A DNA stretch of 64,000 nt from Litomosoides sigmodontis (lineage: Eukaryota; Nematoda; Chromadorea; Rhabditida; Onchocercidae). The notes under the pieces were generated by a model, which was given only the letters and a program-made list of their open reading frames with translations, was not told the DNA's origin and did not search any database. Below are positions 24,844 to 38,057 of this stretch, piece after piece; positions within the stretch are counted from its first letter, which is position 1; each line of letters opens with the position of its first letter. Location: NCBI GenBank assembly GCA_963070105.1, contig OY718805.1, positions 1,882,001 through 1,946,000 of the forward strand, given 5' to 3'. The position numbers and the translations under genes were made by a program.

Positions 24844-27647
24844 AAACTAAAAATGAGATATTGTAAATAATTGAAGAAAGCAAAATTTAGTGAATTTCTT
24901 CAGGGAGTGACGCGAAAGGAAGAGCGGTGGAGAAATTAGTCAATTAGGTAATCTGAATTGACTGATGAAAAAGTTAAATGAATAAAATGAAATGAAAATG
25001 GAAGTGAGAGAAGTGATGGATTGGACAAAACAATGATTGAATGGGAAAGTTTGCATTTCCATAACAGCGAAGCAAACTATCGTTGGCTAACTTTGAATAA
25101 AATTTGAATCGATTTCCCTCTAAATTCAATGAACAGAAATTCATAATTAGTTGAATTACTTTATGCATTATCAATTAATTAGCAAAAACGCATAATTCCA
25201 TTAAGAATATTTGCATTAAAACGAATGCAAAATAACCAATGAAATGGTGGAAGAGAAATTGTGAAAAATCAAACTATTCATATTTATAGGAATTAAAATA
25301 ATACTTTTGCATTTCACACTTAATTTTTCAACCATAGCAATTTGAAATTAATCAAATTGTATGCATGAAATTTTGCTATTTCTTTTTCTTCTGAAAAAGA
25401 AGAGAATTTTCAAGAATTACTTGCATGTGATTTTTGAAATGAAATTGCAAAGGTATTAGAGAAAGATGCGAAGTTGCAAAATTTTGATTTCTTGTTGAAG
25501 TTTGGATTCAAATTCTCAACTTTTTGCTTTCCTTCTTTTCTTTCATTATCACTCACTCACGTTTTTCGCCTGCCACATTTATTCAAATTTATGATTTGAG
25601 GGATCGTTTCCCTCTCATTTCTCTCATTTCACTTTTAAAGTGCTAAATCTCAATCCAATGAGGCAAACTGTTTAATTTTAGCTCTTCGATGAATCTTAGC
25701 TTAAAATGAAGGAAAAGTTAGCCATCAAAATGTGTGCAAACAATTGAGTGATATGGTCAAGCTGAACGTAAGCAATACTTAGCTTCAAATATCATCTGTA
25801 ATATTTTGAAATTTTTTTGAAATAAGCGAAGTGAGAGATGAGAAAATTTGGCAATTTATGTTGCCCCGCAGTGTTTTCAATAAGTTATTTATGAAAACTA
25901 TGAACTTTTATTTTTTTTAAAAAACATTTTCCCCATTCCCTAAAGATTAGCAAAAAAAAGGAGAAGGAAGTGGGCAATATTTTAACTATAAAATATTTCC
26001 TGAATGTTGAAAACTTTGTTGTTATGCTAAATTTTTAACTTTTACAAATTTGACAGTTCAATTCATTCCACACGCATGTATGCATTCACAAATAAGTATT
26101 CCAACATCAACGATAATCTAATTTTATGAATTCAAAAAAGGAAAAAACAAGATATGAAGAAAATTTGAATTGCTCTGCCGAGTGCAATTAGCTGCTACAA
26201 CGGTATGTTGAAAGTGAATTCGGTGCAGCTGCAGCGGTATTCCAAACAACACGTTACTTGCCGTTGAAATTTTAGATACTTTTACAAAAAAAAAACTGGA
26301 ACATTTTAAAAAGAAAATAGAATACGAAGTAATAAAAATAAAGGTATCAAAACGAATATGGTTAAAAAATTTTAATGTGAATGAAAAAATAAAAAAACAG
26401 TTGACAAAAACAGCTTTGTTTGTTTGTTTTTTGATGGATACTTAACGATTGCATTGATAGTTTGAAAATTTCCATATTATTTTTACACTTATATTTTCCT
26501 CTCCAATTTTAAATTAAATTTAACAGTAGCAGCAATTAATGAGACGTTTTATTTCCCATTAGTGCTCTCTTCGTGTTTGATTTTAAAGTTGTTGAGTTCG
26601 GTGGATAGAAAAAAATACGAAAAATGAACGCTACAACTCCGTTTTTTTTTTCTCTAATTTTTTTATTGCGACAAATATTTAAGCGAAAAAAAAATTTGCT
26701 ATTTGCTTATGCAAACAAAAAAAAAACAAAATGATAGTAATTTGAGAGATTATCACTCGTATTTTTCATCCTAAATTAATTAATAATGTGAAAATAATTC
26801 CAGCGCTATTTCCGTTGAATGGGCAGGTGGCCTGTCTTACTGCATTTATCGTCCAATGATATGCTTCCCTGAACGTTCATGAATCATGGAACTTACTTCT
26901 GAAAGCACTTAACTTAGTCATAAAAACAGTTCATTTCGTCCCTTCAATTGTTCTCACCGCTGTTCCCACAGTTCTATTGTTCGAGCAATTCAATGCTTCA
27001 GCTATCAGAACTTAGTGCAACTTAATATTTTAATAGGAAAATGTACTTTTACCTTAAAGTTTCGATCTTTCATTTTCCTCATAAGCAACGTATTTGACCG
27101 GCTTGTCTATTGTTTGACTAATGTGCAAGCGTATAATTTGCGCATTAAATGATCAGTGGAATTTGAAACAAATGCGCTTCAAGCAAAGATCAACTGCAGC
27201 AACTGAAGTATGAAGCATGATTTAATTTTAGATTTAAAAGGCACATTTCAGGCTATCATCATCTTGATCGGTAGTGTTTGTCTGCGCATTCGCAATAGGG
27301 ATTCACAACAATGAAGCGGTAAAATTAAACGCACTAAAAGAATGTATTGAACATTTGAAACTATTCCTTTAATATGCTAGCAATATTAAGCCCGGTAGCA
27401 ATGTCCCTTTGCTCATTGGAATTTGTTAGAAAATCATCAAATTCCAATCTTAATTCTTCACAGGAAATTAAACTGAAATTTTTGACCCTCTCTGCTCGCA
27501 GCTCACAATCACAACACTCTATCAACCTCACGTTCTCCATGAAACTGCGCTATTTTCGCTTAAAAATAGATTATTTGTCTCAAAGGCGCATCTTTGCGTG
27601 TGGGAATTGCTCCGTGAAGCTTTTGCTGTGGGTGCTGGAGGTGGGGG

Positions 27648-27661
27648 TAACCTTTGACCTT
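27648..27661 (-). promoter_or_regulatory. DR1-type nuclear-receptor site
   Basis: On the minus strand this reads AAGGTCAAAGGTTA, i.e. half-sites AGGTCA and AGGTTA in direct orientation with a 1-base spacer. This is the HNF4/RXR-type DR1 arrangement; HNF4-like receptors are greatly expanded in nematodes. It lies about 470 bases upstream of the possible small membrane-protein gene. Function is inferred from the motif alone. Confidence 0.4.
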
Positions 27662-28119
27662 CGATTTGAGTTCGATCGGTTGTTAGCACATTTTTTGTTA
27701 CTTCATAAGGATTAAGGATCTTATTCAGTTGAATAAGCTGTATTTGTCTATATCTGTTAACTGATCACTGATCAGACAGCGAACAACTCATTTTAATTTC
27801 ATTACATCTCCTGCATACTCTAACTTCATTTATCAAAGCTTTCTGGAATTAACTGTTGCAATGTGAGAGTGAAGGAAGAAGTGTTTTCATGTTTGAACTT
27901 AATTTTAAAGCTTCTTACTTCATTGTCATGAAATGCGACAAGACTTCCTTTATCAATTCAGTGTTTTTGTAACTTTTAAAGTTACAGAAGTGATGAAAGG
28001 AAGTTATATACTTCTGACTCTCCTCCGCTCCTACTCTAATTCCTCGGAAATCAATTTATGCGATAAATAGCACTGATTGATAAAAATTCTGTCATTCCTT
28101 CATTTCGTCTTTTTTGCAG

Positions 28120-28776
28120 ATTTACGACCATAAGGCAGTAGTCATTATGTTCTGGCTACTAGTTGTCAACATTCTTTGTGTACTAATTGGCTACAATTTT
28201 TGGTATATCTATCCGAGAGACAAGTCGAATGTGATGAATGAAGAGCGGCATGCTGCAAAACATGACGAAAGTGTTACTGGTAATAAAAGGAGTAAGTAGC
28301 AGATGCATGCAGTGGCCATCACGAGCGAATTAGTTTTTTGAAGTTTGAATCTAGTTTTCATTGATGTTTGATGCTAGGAGCGATAATGCACGACATTGTG
28401 TATAGTTTTTTTGTGTGATATGTACTACACTGCGTATAGTTACAAATAAGGTAGCAAAATTTGTAGCCCATTTTTTATTCCCTTTTCATTTACCGGTTTG
28501 AATTATTTTCACTTTGTATTATTAAAAGATGTTTGTCGTGGAGGTGCAACTTGATTTTTGAGAGAAAACCTGTATGCGAATTTGCATTTCTTTCTGAGTG
28601 TCTTTGTCATAAGTGTATTTATGGAAGCACTGACGGCATTGTAGATTATAGATGTGGAAGAAGATGCTGTAAATAAAATTCGCTCACAGGTGTTTGGATT
28701 TTTGAAAAACTTTGAGGAAAAAACTATCTTGAAAAAATTGATGGATTTTGAAAGAAAGAATAAGCACAGAAATTGA
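28120..28776 (+). CDS. Possible small single-pass membrane protein
   Basis: I do not recognise a family. An acceptor (TTTTTTGCAG) ends at 28119. The first ATG is at 28147 and opens a 50-codon frame closing at 28299. Residues 1-22 are strongly hydrophobic (MFWLLVVNILCVLIGYNFWY), followed by a charged, Glu/Lys/His-rich tail. Just before the stop there is a strong donor (AGGA|GTAAGT at 28292). Joining it to an acceptor ending at 28651 adds an in-frame exon 28652-28776 encoding a charged helical tail (VEEDAVNKIRSQVFGFLKNF and onward), for about 89 residues in all. The upstream acceptor could be cis or trans (spliced leader). If it is cis, the protein would extend upstream. Real coding status is uncertain. 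Confidence 0.42.
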
Positions 28777-29939
28777 TAGATGCGTAGAGAAGTCGTAGAA
28801 AAACTTGTTGAATATATGTTACTTGTTTTTGATCTATTTTTTGAAATCATACAACTTTTTAGCCATTATATAGTTTCTATGTGTACAATGAAGTAGAGGA
28901 ATAAATTAAATTTCGCCATTTCCCAACGTAAATTTAAATTCAAGAGTTTTATATGAGAAAACCAGTAAATCCTTGAAAGAAGACTCGAAAACGTGTAGAA
29001 TTAGGATGTAGGGCTCCAATTACTGATATGCCAATTTGGTCAAGAATTCGAGTAATGACGTGATACTATACTGCTCCTCTCTGTTGATCAATTTCTTCCT
29101 GACTATTAAACATGAGAGCGAAAAGTGGTGGAGGGTCAAGAGCTTCGCTGAACATGAAACTTACTGCAGCTTCACAATTTTTGCACTTGACTAAAATTGA
29201 GAACTCGCAACTCGAGGAAGAGTGTAACGCACCTATAGGAGTTATTATTTTTCAGTTCATCCGAAGTTATGCGTCACGGCATTGTTACTACTATGCCTTT
29301 TGACGTATTAATTTTACGCATTATGCAATTACTGCTTCAGATAAGAATGTATTCAGAAAGAATAGATGCCTTGATCTAAAATACCAGACGAAAAGTCACT
29401 TGCTAAAAAGATTTCGAAATTCATTTAATGAGCAGGTAGGGCCTAAGGAATGGCGTAGGCCATTTAAACCAATTACGCCATAACACATTTCTGCTGCATT
29501 CATTGTTGTTATCTTCCATTCCTTTGTTTACAGCCCTTTTTTTGACAATTAAATGGAAATGTTTCCCAAATCAGCAATCACGCTCATCTACACGACTGAG
29601 TGTTCCATCAAATGTTTGACGGTAGCGTTAAATGATAAAAATCAAATCAGTGAGGAGATGAAGTTGAGAAATGAAGCAACTGCTATGTGAATGTATTCGA
29701 TTAAACATCTGGGGTTATATGAGAATGCTGCATTTTGTTGAAAAGCAGAAAAAGGTTAGGAAAAGATTTTAGAAGCAGAGCAAAATCAGCGCTAAAATAA
29801 AATTTTATTGACAAACACTCATATTACAACTGTATTTTTGCAAACAATCAAGAAAAGAAGTGCAAGCATCGATAAAAACTATGGCACAAACCAAAATATC
29901 AAACTTGCTTCACAAACGCAACATATAATAACACAATCA
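28777..29939. other. Spacer before the OPA1 3' end
   Basis: No coding exon was recognised. A 63-codon plus-strand open frame near 29112-29303 has no supporting splice context or family resemblance. The part next to 29940 probably includes the 3' UTR of the minus-strand OPA1 gene. Confidence 0.45.
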
Positions 29940-32900
29940 TTAAGAGGATTTCTCCTGCTGCAACTGCACCATAAATTCCTCCAATCTTTCCTGGATATGG
30001 CGAACTTGTTCTAAAATCAAAAAAGTTACAACTATAAATAAATTTAAGTAATCAAGGACACATGCAAAACAGCAATTCAATTTGATCTATTACTGAAATG
30101 CACATGTAACTTCAATCCATCCGAGAGAACCTGACATAGTAGCACTTTTCAAAGTTAAAAGTTATAAAACGAACGCTTACTTAGTTCTTCAGCTAGCTCA
30201 ACACGTCTGCCAGTTAAATATTCTTTCTTCTTGTCTATATCGTGAGCCCATTCATCTAAGATATCCTGCAAAATAAAGGAATATAATCCACCATTTACAC
30301 CGATTTTTTGATGTTGCAATTCAATTTAAAAAATGCCCGACACTATAATAAGTCGAACCCTGAATACCATCTATCTCTTACCAAACTAAAAATAATGAGC
30401 ACAAAATCGTCAAAAATAGTGACTACAAGGAATAACAACGAATAAGTTCTGCACTCCGTTGTACTTTACTGTTTCTAATTACTATCAAAATTTTTACCTT
30501 AATTTCTTTCTCCAACCTTCTCTGCTCGGTATTTGTGATTTGTTGTCGCAATGCACTACACGTTAAATCAATCATTTTCTGTATTCTGTAAAAGAGTACT
30601 ACTGCCTGACAGTCCACGTCTGTATCATCAAAACCGAGTTTGTAGTGTGGGAAGAAACCTTGACACTCCGCGGCTATCTACAAATGAGCAAATTCAAACA
30701 GTATTTTAAACAGCAAATAAGATGGTATAAGACGCTGAAATGAGACCATAACAAGGACAGTGGGTATTTGATTAAAAGAAACAAGTACGAAATTAGACTA
30801 CCTTATACTGACGTTCCAAAAAATGTTCTCGATATATCAATTTCCACTGTTTTCGGACCAGTTCGCTGCTAAACTCCTTTAAACCTTTTGTTTCTAGATT
30901 TCTTCTTACAATAGTCAGATCATCGTCCAACAATGATTGAGGGTGATCCTAGAACGAAAAAGAATATTCACTGTAATTTTTGGGAACAGCAAATCTTTCG
31001 TTACTTTTAATTTCAACTACTTCACATCTTTTATTCTGTTGCATTACTTACGGGATTTTGTGTTAATATATTCCTCAATTCCTCTTGAACCGCGCAAGCT
31101 AAATTGTTTTCAACAGTCGGTGTTTTCCAGTATATCCAACGCGTCCAAAACGAAGGACCGCGCCATTCATCTAACAACTTGCGAGTCTAAAAATTTTTTC
31201 AAACATACAATTTTCTCCAGACATGTGCTGTACTCCTGATTAATCATCGAACCTAAAACATACGCAGACCAAAACAAACCTCAGTTAAACGGCCTCGTAT
31301 GGCTGACATCATAAATTCGATGGTGTTATCCCACGAACGACGATCTGGTACAATGCGATCCTCCATTGCGTTCAGCTGGATAACCCTCTGAAAAGATATT
31401 TAGATGAAACAATTTCAAAAGAAATCGGTCGAAATTTCTCGTCAATATTTCGATAACTGCAGAACTAAATAACTTTCAACCGATAAAGAAAAGTAACCTC
31501 GGTGATTTGTCCAAACTTCATTGGATTAATTCAAAATTATGCAGTCTACAATCTAAGCAATGTTGAAAAATGAAAATTGATAATTAATTACCAAGTAGTC
31601 CATAGCTTTGCTATCCCACTGGTGTTCATTTAACGCAGCTTCCAGGACGGCATGTTTTAACCGATCAAATACCTCATTATCATCATCCTTGCGATGTTTT
31701 TCATTATCTTCCATTTGTTTTCTGAACAATTCCGACAAAATTTCCCATCCAGTCTAAAATTATTCATATGAAATATCCAATTTCAATTTAATTTTGAATA
31801 ATGAAAACGATCAGAAGAAAGGCATAAAAATTATCGAGACTTCGTGTGATATTCGAAGTGCATTACTACTACTACTACACGAATATTGCGACTAAACAGT
31901 AAACAAGAACTCACCTGTATAGATTTGCTCGCTAAATCTTTATCAACCCAGTGCTTCATTTTGATGTCTACTAGTGTATTAAAAGTGCCAGCATTATCAA
32001 CGGAACAAGCGGGCATTAAGATCTGATCAAAGATGTGGCTTGATACCTAAAATAATTTTTTAAATGAACAAAATATAAAGTGATAGTATTTCAACACAAA
32101 CGATAGATTTACATATATCCTGCATTTCGCATTTTTTTAAATGAACATTAAAAGTCACATATTATTTTGTATATGATAGAAACAAGAAACCGAAATTGTC
32201 CTTAAATGTGCTTTATTTAAGGACAGCAAAAGTATCGCTTTTTCTCTAATAAATACTTTTGAAATACTATATTGTAAAATATAAAATAAGGGACTTACTG
32301 CATCCCATAGTTTCGTTTTTAAAAAATTTTCCCATTGTTCTGCTGGTACAAGTGATAAGTTGACTAATTCATCTAGTATTTCACCCTTCGCTTTATCGAA
32401 CAGCTCATCACGATCCAATTCGCGCATTCGTGGAAATTTATTCTTCCACTCAGTTTCAAGGTTGAAACGTGCTGCACGAAATGCATCAGCCTTCAAAATT
32501 TCGCATCAATAACTTTAAAGTGCCATAAACTGCTAATACCCATTACTTAATTACCGAGTACTGAGACAAGATGAATCTTGAAGGCCACGGTTTTAAAATG
32601 CAAGTAACGAAATGACTTTCTTCTACATATTGGATGATTGCAATATAAGTAATAAAAAAATTCGAAAAATTTCTACCTGTGATTCAATTGAATCTTTAAC
32701 CATTCTCCAAAAACAATCTGATACAGCCAAAGACATATTTTTAGTTGTTACTTGTGAGTGCTTCAGAACGCCATCCCTAGATAAAATCTGCTTCCAGTTT
32801 TTGTACAAAATTATGATGTCAGAAAAAAAAGGTGACTGCAAATAATCTGTAATTATTAAATAAAAAAAATGACTCTGGGAAATTAATTGTCAGTTCTGAC

Positions 32901-35900
32901 TTAATGCATTCCTAAAAATCTGAGAATATCGACAGTTGAAAAGTTCTAACAACTGGTTTATTAATTAAATTGCAAGATACATACTTAAAAAGTTTCGATC
33001 CTGCGAAGAACTCCTCTTCATACTTTATAATGGATTCAATGCTTTCAGTGCTCGAACCTTTACCCGTGACAACGGCATAGTAGCCTAGAGCCTTCATCGG
33101 AAACAACTTCCCTTCCAGAATTTTTTTTATGCGATCAGGATTTGCAAAATTCTTTTCTGCCAAATCAACCTACCAACAAAATATTTTCACACAAACTGAA
33201 TAAGCGAACATCATATGTTTCAAATTTAATTCAATCGAAAAATCTAGCACCACTGACCTTAGTTAAGACCAAAATAGTTCTTTCACCGACAGGATCAATA
33301 GCACTTACAAGATCCGTTACATTGCTCCGTTCAGCATCAACGGAGCCATCTAAAAATTCACTTTCAGCAAATGAATTTCATACTTGTAACAATAGGTCAG
33401 CACCGAACGGCGAAATAAAAAATAACATATTCCAGCATAAGATACATATCATAATGTGGTGGTGTTGTAAGCCATTAGGGAAAAATATGTTCTAGAAATT
33501 GCACGTTGTTTACCTCACATCTTTAAACCGCTTTTAAAACGGACAGCATGACATTCAGCTACAAAATCTTATTGAACCCAAAAGAGCTACCTTGTATACA
33601 CAGGATAATAGCATTTGGATTTTCCATGTATGTTCTACACATTTTAATAATGTCATCCTTAGTTTCCTTAGCCATATCAACCGTAACCGTTGATATAATG
33701 CCCGGCAAGTCAACCAAAACCATACGTGGAAGAGAAGGACCTGAAAAAAGATATAATCGAATGCTTCATAACAGACGATATCCATCAATCATTAACTCGA
33801 GAAAATTCACATGCAGCACAAGACACACAGCTTTGTTACTATGAGTGTGGTATATAATGAATAAGGTAATCATTAGAGCAGCCTGACCCAATTATAGAAC
33901 ACGTTTAATTCAAAGAAACTCTAAATCAGGGGTACCCGTTTACTACCTAAGATAACTAAGCTCGAAATATTTCATGGTTCTGCAGATTGTTAAAAGATTA
34001 ATGAAGTTTCCAAACTTCATATAAAAAAAAACACACAAAGCCACCTTTCACTGTCAGAGCAATTACTTCATTGGACACCGTTTTGCCGTTGGCAACTGAA
34101 TTTCTCATTCTTATTTCGATTTCATTTCTCAACTGTTGCAGCTCTGATTCTTTTGTTAGATCGAACTCGCGAGCACTATCCTTGAAGCAAGCAATATGAT
34201 ACGGTCCTTCACTTAGGGTTACCTGTAATGATTCTTTCAATTTGCTAATAATTAAACTTTAAAAAATGACCGAATTATGCACTCCGACCGTCTTATAATC
34301 TTTAAACATTATTCCAGTCACCTTCACTGGCGCCCTCGTCATCATTTCACCTGATCCACGAGGAAATATCCGGGCTTGAGCTATCATTTCTAAGACCGAT
34401 GTTTTACCTGAAATTCCCGTAAGATAAAACCCCGACAGAATTAAATGGCCATTACCATGATTATTTATTTCCAAATAAATAATATATTTTGGATTATTTT
34501 TTATAAAATTTTCCAAAAATAAGTCACCGGCACTTTGATCACCAACAACCACTACTCGTGGTAAGTTATCGGCTGTATTGTACGATGAATCATATTCGGT
34601 CAGCAGATCGAGTGCTTCCGAGTACAAATCGATCAAAGATCTCTGACATAAATCAAATTTACATTAACATTATACGGATGTATTGACAGTTAAGATCAGA
34701 GACTTAAGAAACTTTTTAAGACTTCTGCATAATCTCTGGCAAAAATGAACCAACCACAAATATAGTGAGCATAAGTAAACCTTCATTTTCTTTAGTCTTC
34801 GTGAGGCACCATAATCTTTCAGCAGTAGTCTTTGTCTCAGATTTTTGTTTTCTTTCTCCAGCCTTTCGAGTTCTCGTTGATACTGGCTCTGAAAAAAAGC
34901 CCTACACATATCGCCCCTAAAACCAAAAATATTTTAATCACTTGAATAACAACTGGCAAGTCGGCCTACACAAGACAATCCTGATGGCAGGCTGCAAAAA
35001 AGAAAAATCTACAAACCTGAGTTTTTAGCATGTCCTTTTGAAGCTTTTGAATTCTCTCCGTTTCATTCATCTGTAAATTTGAGATGAAATGGTTTGAATC
35101 ACAGCATTTCTGTATCAATTTAAGATTTGTTTGAAATAATTGCAAATGCATCTCCAACGATTACCTTTGCATATTCACTTTCCTCGTGTTCGGGCGCACT
35201 CTTCTTTCTTTTAAAAACATCCGACAAGGATGAAAAAAGTGTTACGGGTGCTAAAACTTTGAAAAAAATCTGTGAATGAAATTATCTCCAGGAGTTTTAA
35301 AAGGCGTAGAAATCAAAGACTGAAGAAAATGAAATTGAAATAATTTGGGGACTAGAAAAAAAGCAATTTAAAAACCGATTTATAGACGAACTTACCATTG
35401 TTTTCCGAAAAATGTCGTTTAACCTCTGAAATAACAAATATATGAAATTCATACACTCGAACATAGAAAAATCTTAGGAAGTCATAAGAAATAAAACAAG
35501 ATGAAAATAAATTCAGAGAGAAGACTGAAAAGCAAAGCAAATAACCGAAGTTATATAAAGATATTTAGCATTTAAGATATGGAAAGGAAAAAAAAATCAA
35601 GATGCACTTACCGTTTTGAGCCATGAAATCTAAACCAGAAAAGAAATGACCGTCCTGTGGTTCCGGGTCTTGAACTTTATTTGAAGACTCGTCTGAAAAC
35701 CAGTTAACAAAGGCAATAGTAACAGTTTTTATAACTGCTATAGAGAGATCAAATGCGACAATGAAATTATTTCTAACTTCCGCACCCTAACCACAGCAAC
35801 AGCACCCACATCCCATATAAATATGGAACAAAGCTGCTTTAAAACTAAACTTAAAATACAACATAAGAATTTACGACAAAGATGTAGAAAAATTCGCAAA

Positions 35901-36477
35901 CTGTTGACGAGAAAACAGCAAATAAGGGACAAAGTGCAGTTATTCCATAGTAAAACTTGCCCGAATAGCACAACAAAGTCCGACCTTCAATGGGCTCGAA
36001 TTTCCACATATTTTGTAGACCGGCCATTTTCGTTTGCAAATTTTTCACCCACATTTGTTCTTTGGTCAACCACTTTGATCTCGCTTCATTAATAGAATCC
36101 TTGTATTCATTAACTCGCTTTTCATCAACTTTTATCCATTCTGGTAAAGAGAGCTTCGGCAAACTATTTTTCCATTCTTCATATCGCTAAAATTTGATAA
36201 TTGAAGAAAACGTAGCACTGTGCAACCTTGCTCATATTCTGCCGTTCGCTTTTCCTGACATAATTATTCCATACGGTAGATTTTCACTTACATTACTTGC
36301 CGCGACAGAACCACTGAAGACACCAGCTGCGACCCAGTACCGTAATTTCAATGCTTGGCGAAGCATAAACTTTACAAAATATCGCTTGCTTCGGAAATTC
36401 TGCTCTTCCTTGAACAAAAGTCTGAAATGCCATTTGGCGGCTTTTGATAAATGAATATTCCGACGTGATGGAACCAT
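29940..36477 (-). CDS. eat-3: OPA1/EAT-3 mitochondrial dynamin-like GTPase
   Basis: Dynamin-related GTPase that fuses the mitochondrial inner membrane and shapes cristae. Twenty-three exons join in phase (first 36292-36477, last 29940-30010; GTPase exons include 34528-34642, 34322-34407, 34045-34222, 33591-33740 and 33258-33349), giving about 954 residues; human OPA1 has 960. The order is a basic, Arg/Lys-rich targeting sequence, one membrane segment at about 46-62 ([15 protein letters not shown]), a coiled coil at about 196-249, the GTPase, the middle domain and a C-terminal assembly helix. Motifs seen: P-loop GDQSAGKTS (283-291), DLPG (386-389) and TKVD (455-458). The start is the first ATG (36477) leading directly into the targeting sequence, with an upstream in-frame stop; an upstream exon is possible. 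The P-loop is split by an intron that is itself open and in frame. No key residue is missing. Confidence 0.97.
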
Positions 36478-38057
36478 CACGAATTCTAGATTATCGCTTT
36501 TTTTCTCAGTTCCTGACTTTCGTTTTAAATCAACAGATGCACTTTCAATTGTGTTCAACGTTTATATGAATTTAAGAGTGGATTTCCTGTATAATTGCAA
36601 AAGGTTTCTGATTCATAAAGAACTACAGTTGCGTTATTTACACCTATTGAAAATATTCAAAGTTTTGGACAAAAAAAAACATTGAATTTGAAAGGCAACG
36701 CGTTCACAAAAAACACATTGGATCTCTAGCTCCCTTAATTTCTTTTATGCTTTAGATATTACTAAATTTTCACCCATAGTGTCTTTCTCTCTCTTGCCCA
36801 GTTTCTAAAATCTTTTGAAAAAAAAAAAACCTCTTCCTCGGTCCAAACATGGAATATGGCCGTATGCTAGGTAGCAAGACGTCTGTTCCTTTTCGATTTA
36901 AAGTTGTTATCACTTTTTTTATTCCATGAGGCAACATTCGTAGCGAATTTTCGCCAGGAGCGCAATTAATGGCAGATAATCAGTTAAACGTATATGCGAG
37001 ACAATATAATGATTTCATACTGATACGCTCGATACGTAGAGATGGTAGCTTACAGCAGCTTCTGACGATTGCGTACAGCTGACGCACTGCTCCGCCAATT
37101 GTGCACGTGTGACGCATACAACAAATCTAGCAGTCTTGAGATGAAATGTTTTCATCGTGTGACAGTTGAAATGATGCACTGGTTGGAAATATAAGAAGGG
37201 ATATTAGCAAGCAGTACTTAATGAAGCGAGGTGGTGGGTGGCTGTGCGTGTGGGACGTGAGATTTGTGATGCTGTATAAGTGTGTGGTAATGGTTTGTTC
37301 TATGATGAAATAGATATAGTTGAAGCTGGTAATTGTTTCAGTTGACTTTTCACAAGCAATAATTTATGCAACCTCAGAAGTCGATATATTGTTTGATTAT
37401 GACATAGATTTGTTTATCTGTTTCATCTTACCGCTTCTGCTTTATTCTCCTTTATAGATTACGAATTCATCTTTTGATTGAGACTTCTCATGGATTAAAA
37501 TTATTGTCTTGATTTTTTTTTGTTCAGATTTCAGAATTTGAATTTCTGTATGTTTCTTTATAAATGTACTTTAAATGAAGTTCTCTTATACCAGTAAATC
37601 TAGTGGATAATCTGGAAACGGAAACGTGGGCCGAAAAATTTACTTTTTTTATTTGATGTCATGTATGTCATCCACACTTTACATCCATATGAAGTACATC
37701 GAACCTGGAGTGAAAGCTGTCTCAAGCTTACATGAGCTTTGCATCATTTTTGGTTGTTTAAAATGTATTTCTGCCAATCAAACTTTATTTTTGCTTCGCA
37801 TCACATTTGACGAATGTTGCTTTCCGATGTGAGTTCAGTTAATTTGGAATCACTATTTGAGCTCTTACTCAACTTCGTGTATGTCACTTTTTCCTTCTCA
37901 AAGAAATTTCAGTATGTGTTTATTTTATCATGCCATTTGATCTTTCGTTCATCACGCCTTCAGAGGCGTAGTCTCATGAATGGAATTGAGATAAAATTAA
38001 GCTACACTAAAAATGTGACCATTTCATCTTTAACAGTGATATAATCGGACTAAAACA
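36478..38057. promoter_or_regulatory. Divergent spacer between OPA1 and the F-box gene
   Basis: 1.6 kb separates two start codons pointing away from each other, so it should contain both promoters. The part at 36840-37300 is richer in G/C and contains CACGTG inside GTGCACGTGTGACG near 37100, which is an E-box-type core. Open frames at 37626-37832 and 37814-38044 look like chance frames. Confidence 0.4.

Larger units (their letters stand above)
21926..28119. other. 6.2-kb gene-free stretch
   Basis: It lies upstream of the FAM89-like start on the minus strand and upstream of a possible small plus-strand gene. No exon chain could be built. It contains GA tracts at 22903-22923, 23371-23430 and 24800-24843, a slightly more G/C-rich block at about 24360-24640, and a DR1-like site at 27648. 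A 113-codon open frame at 27374-27715 has no family resemblance. Confidence 0.5.

Noticed and set aside
27374..27715. 113-codon plus-strand open frame
   Set aside because: It has no family resemblance, no convincing start context or splice partners, and a low-complexity Ser/Leu composition. Probably a chance frame.
37614..38044. Two overlapping open frames before the F-box gene
   Set aside because: Not joinable to the F-box start and with no protein signature. Treated as promoter or 5' region.
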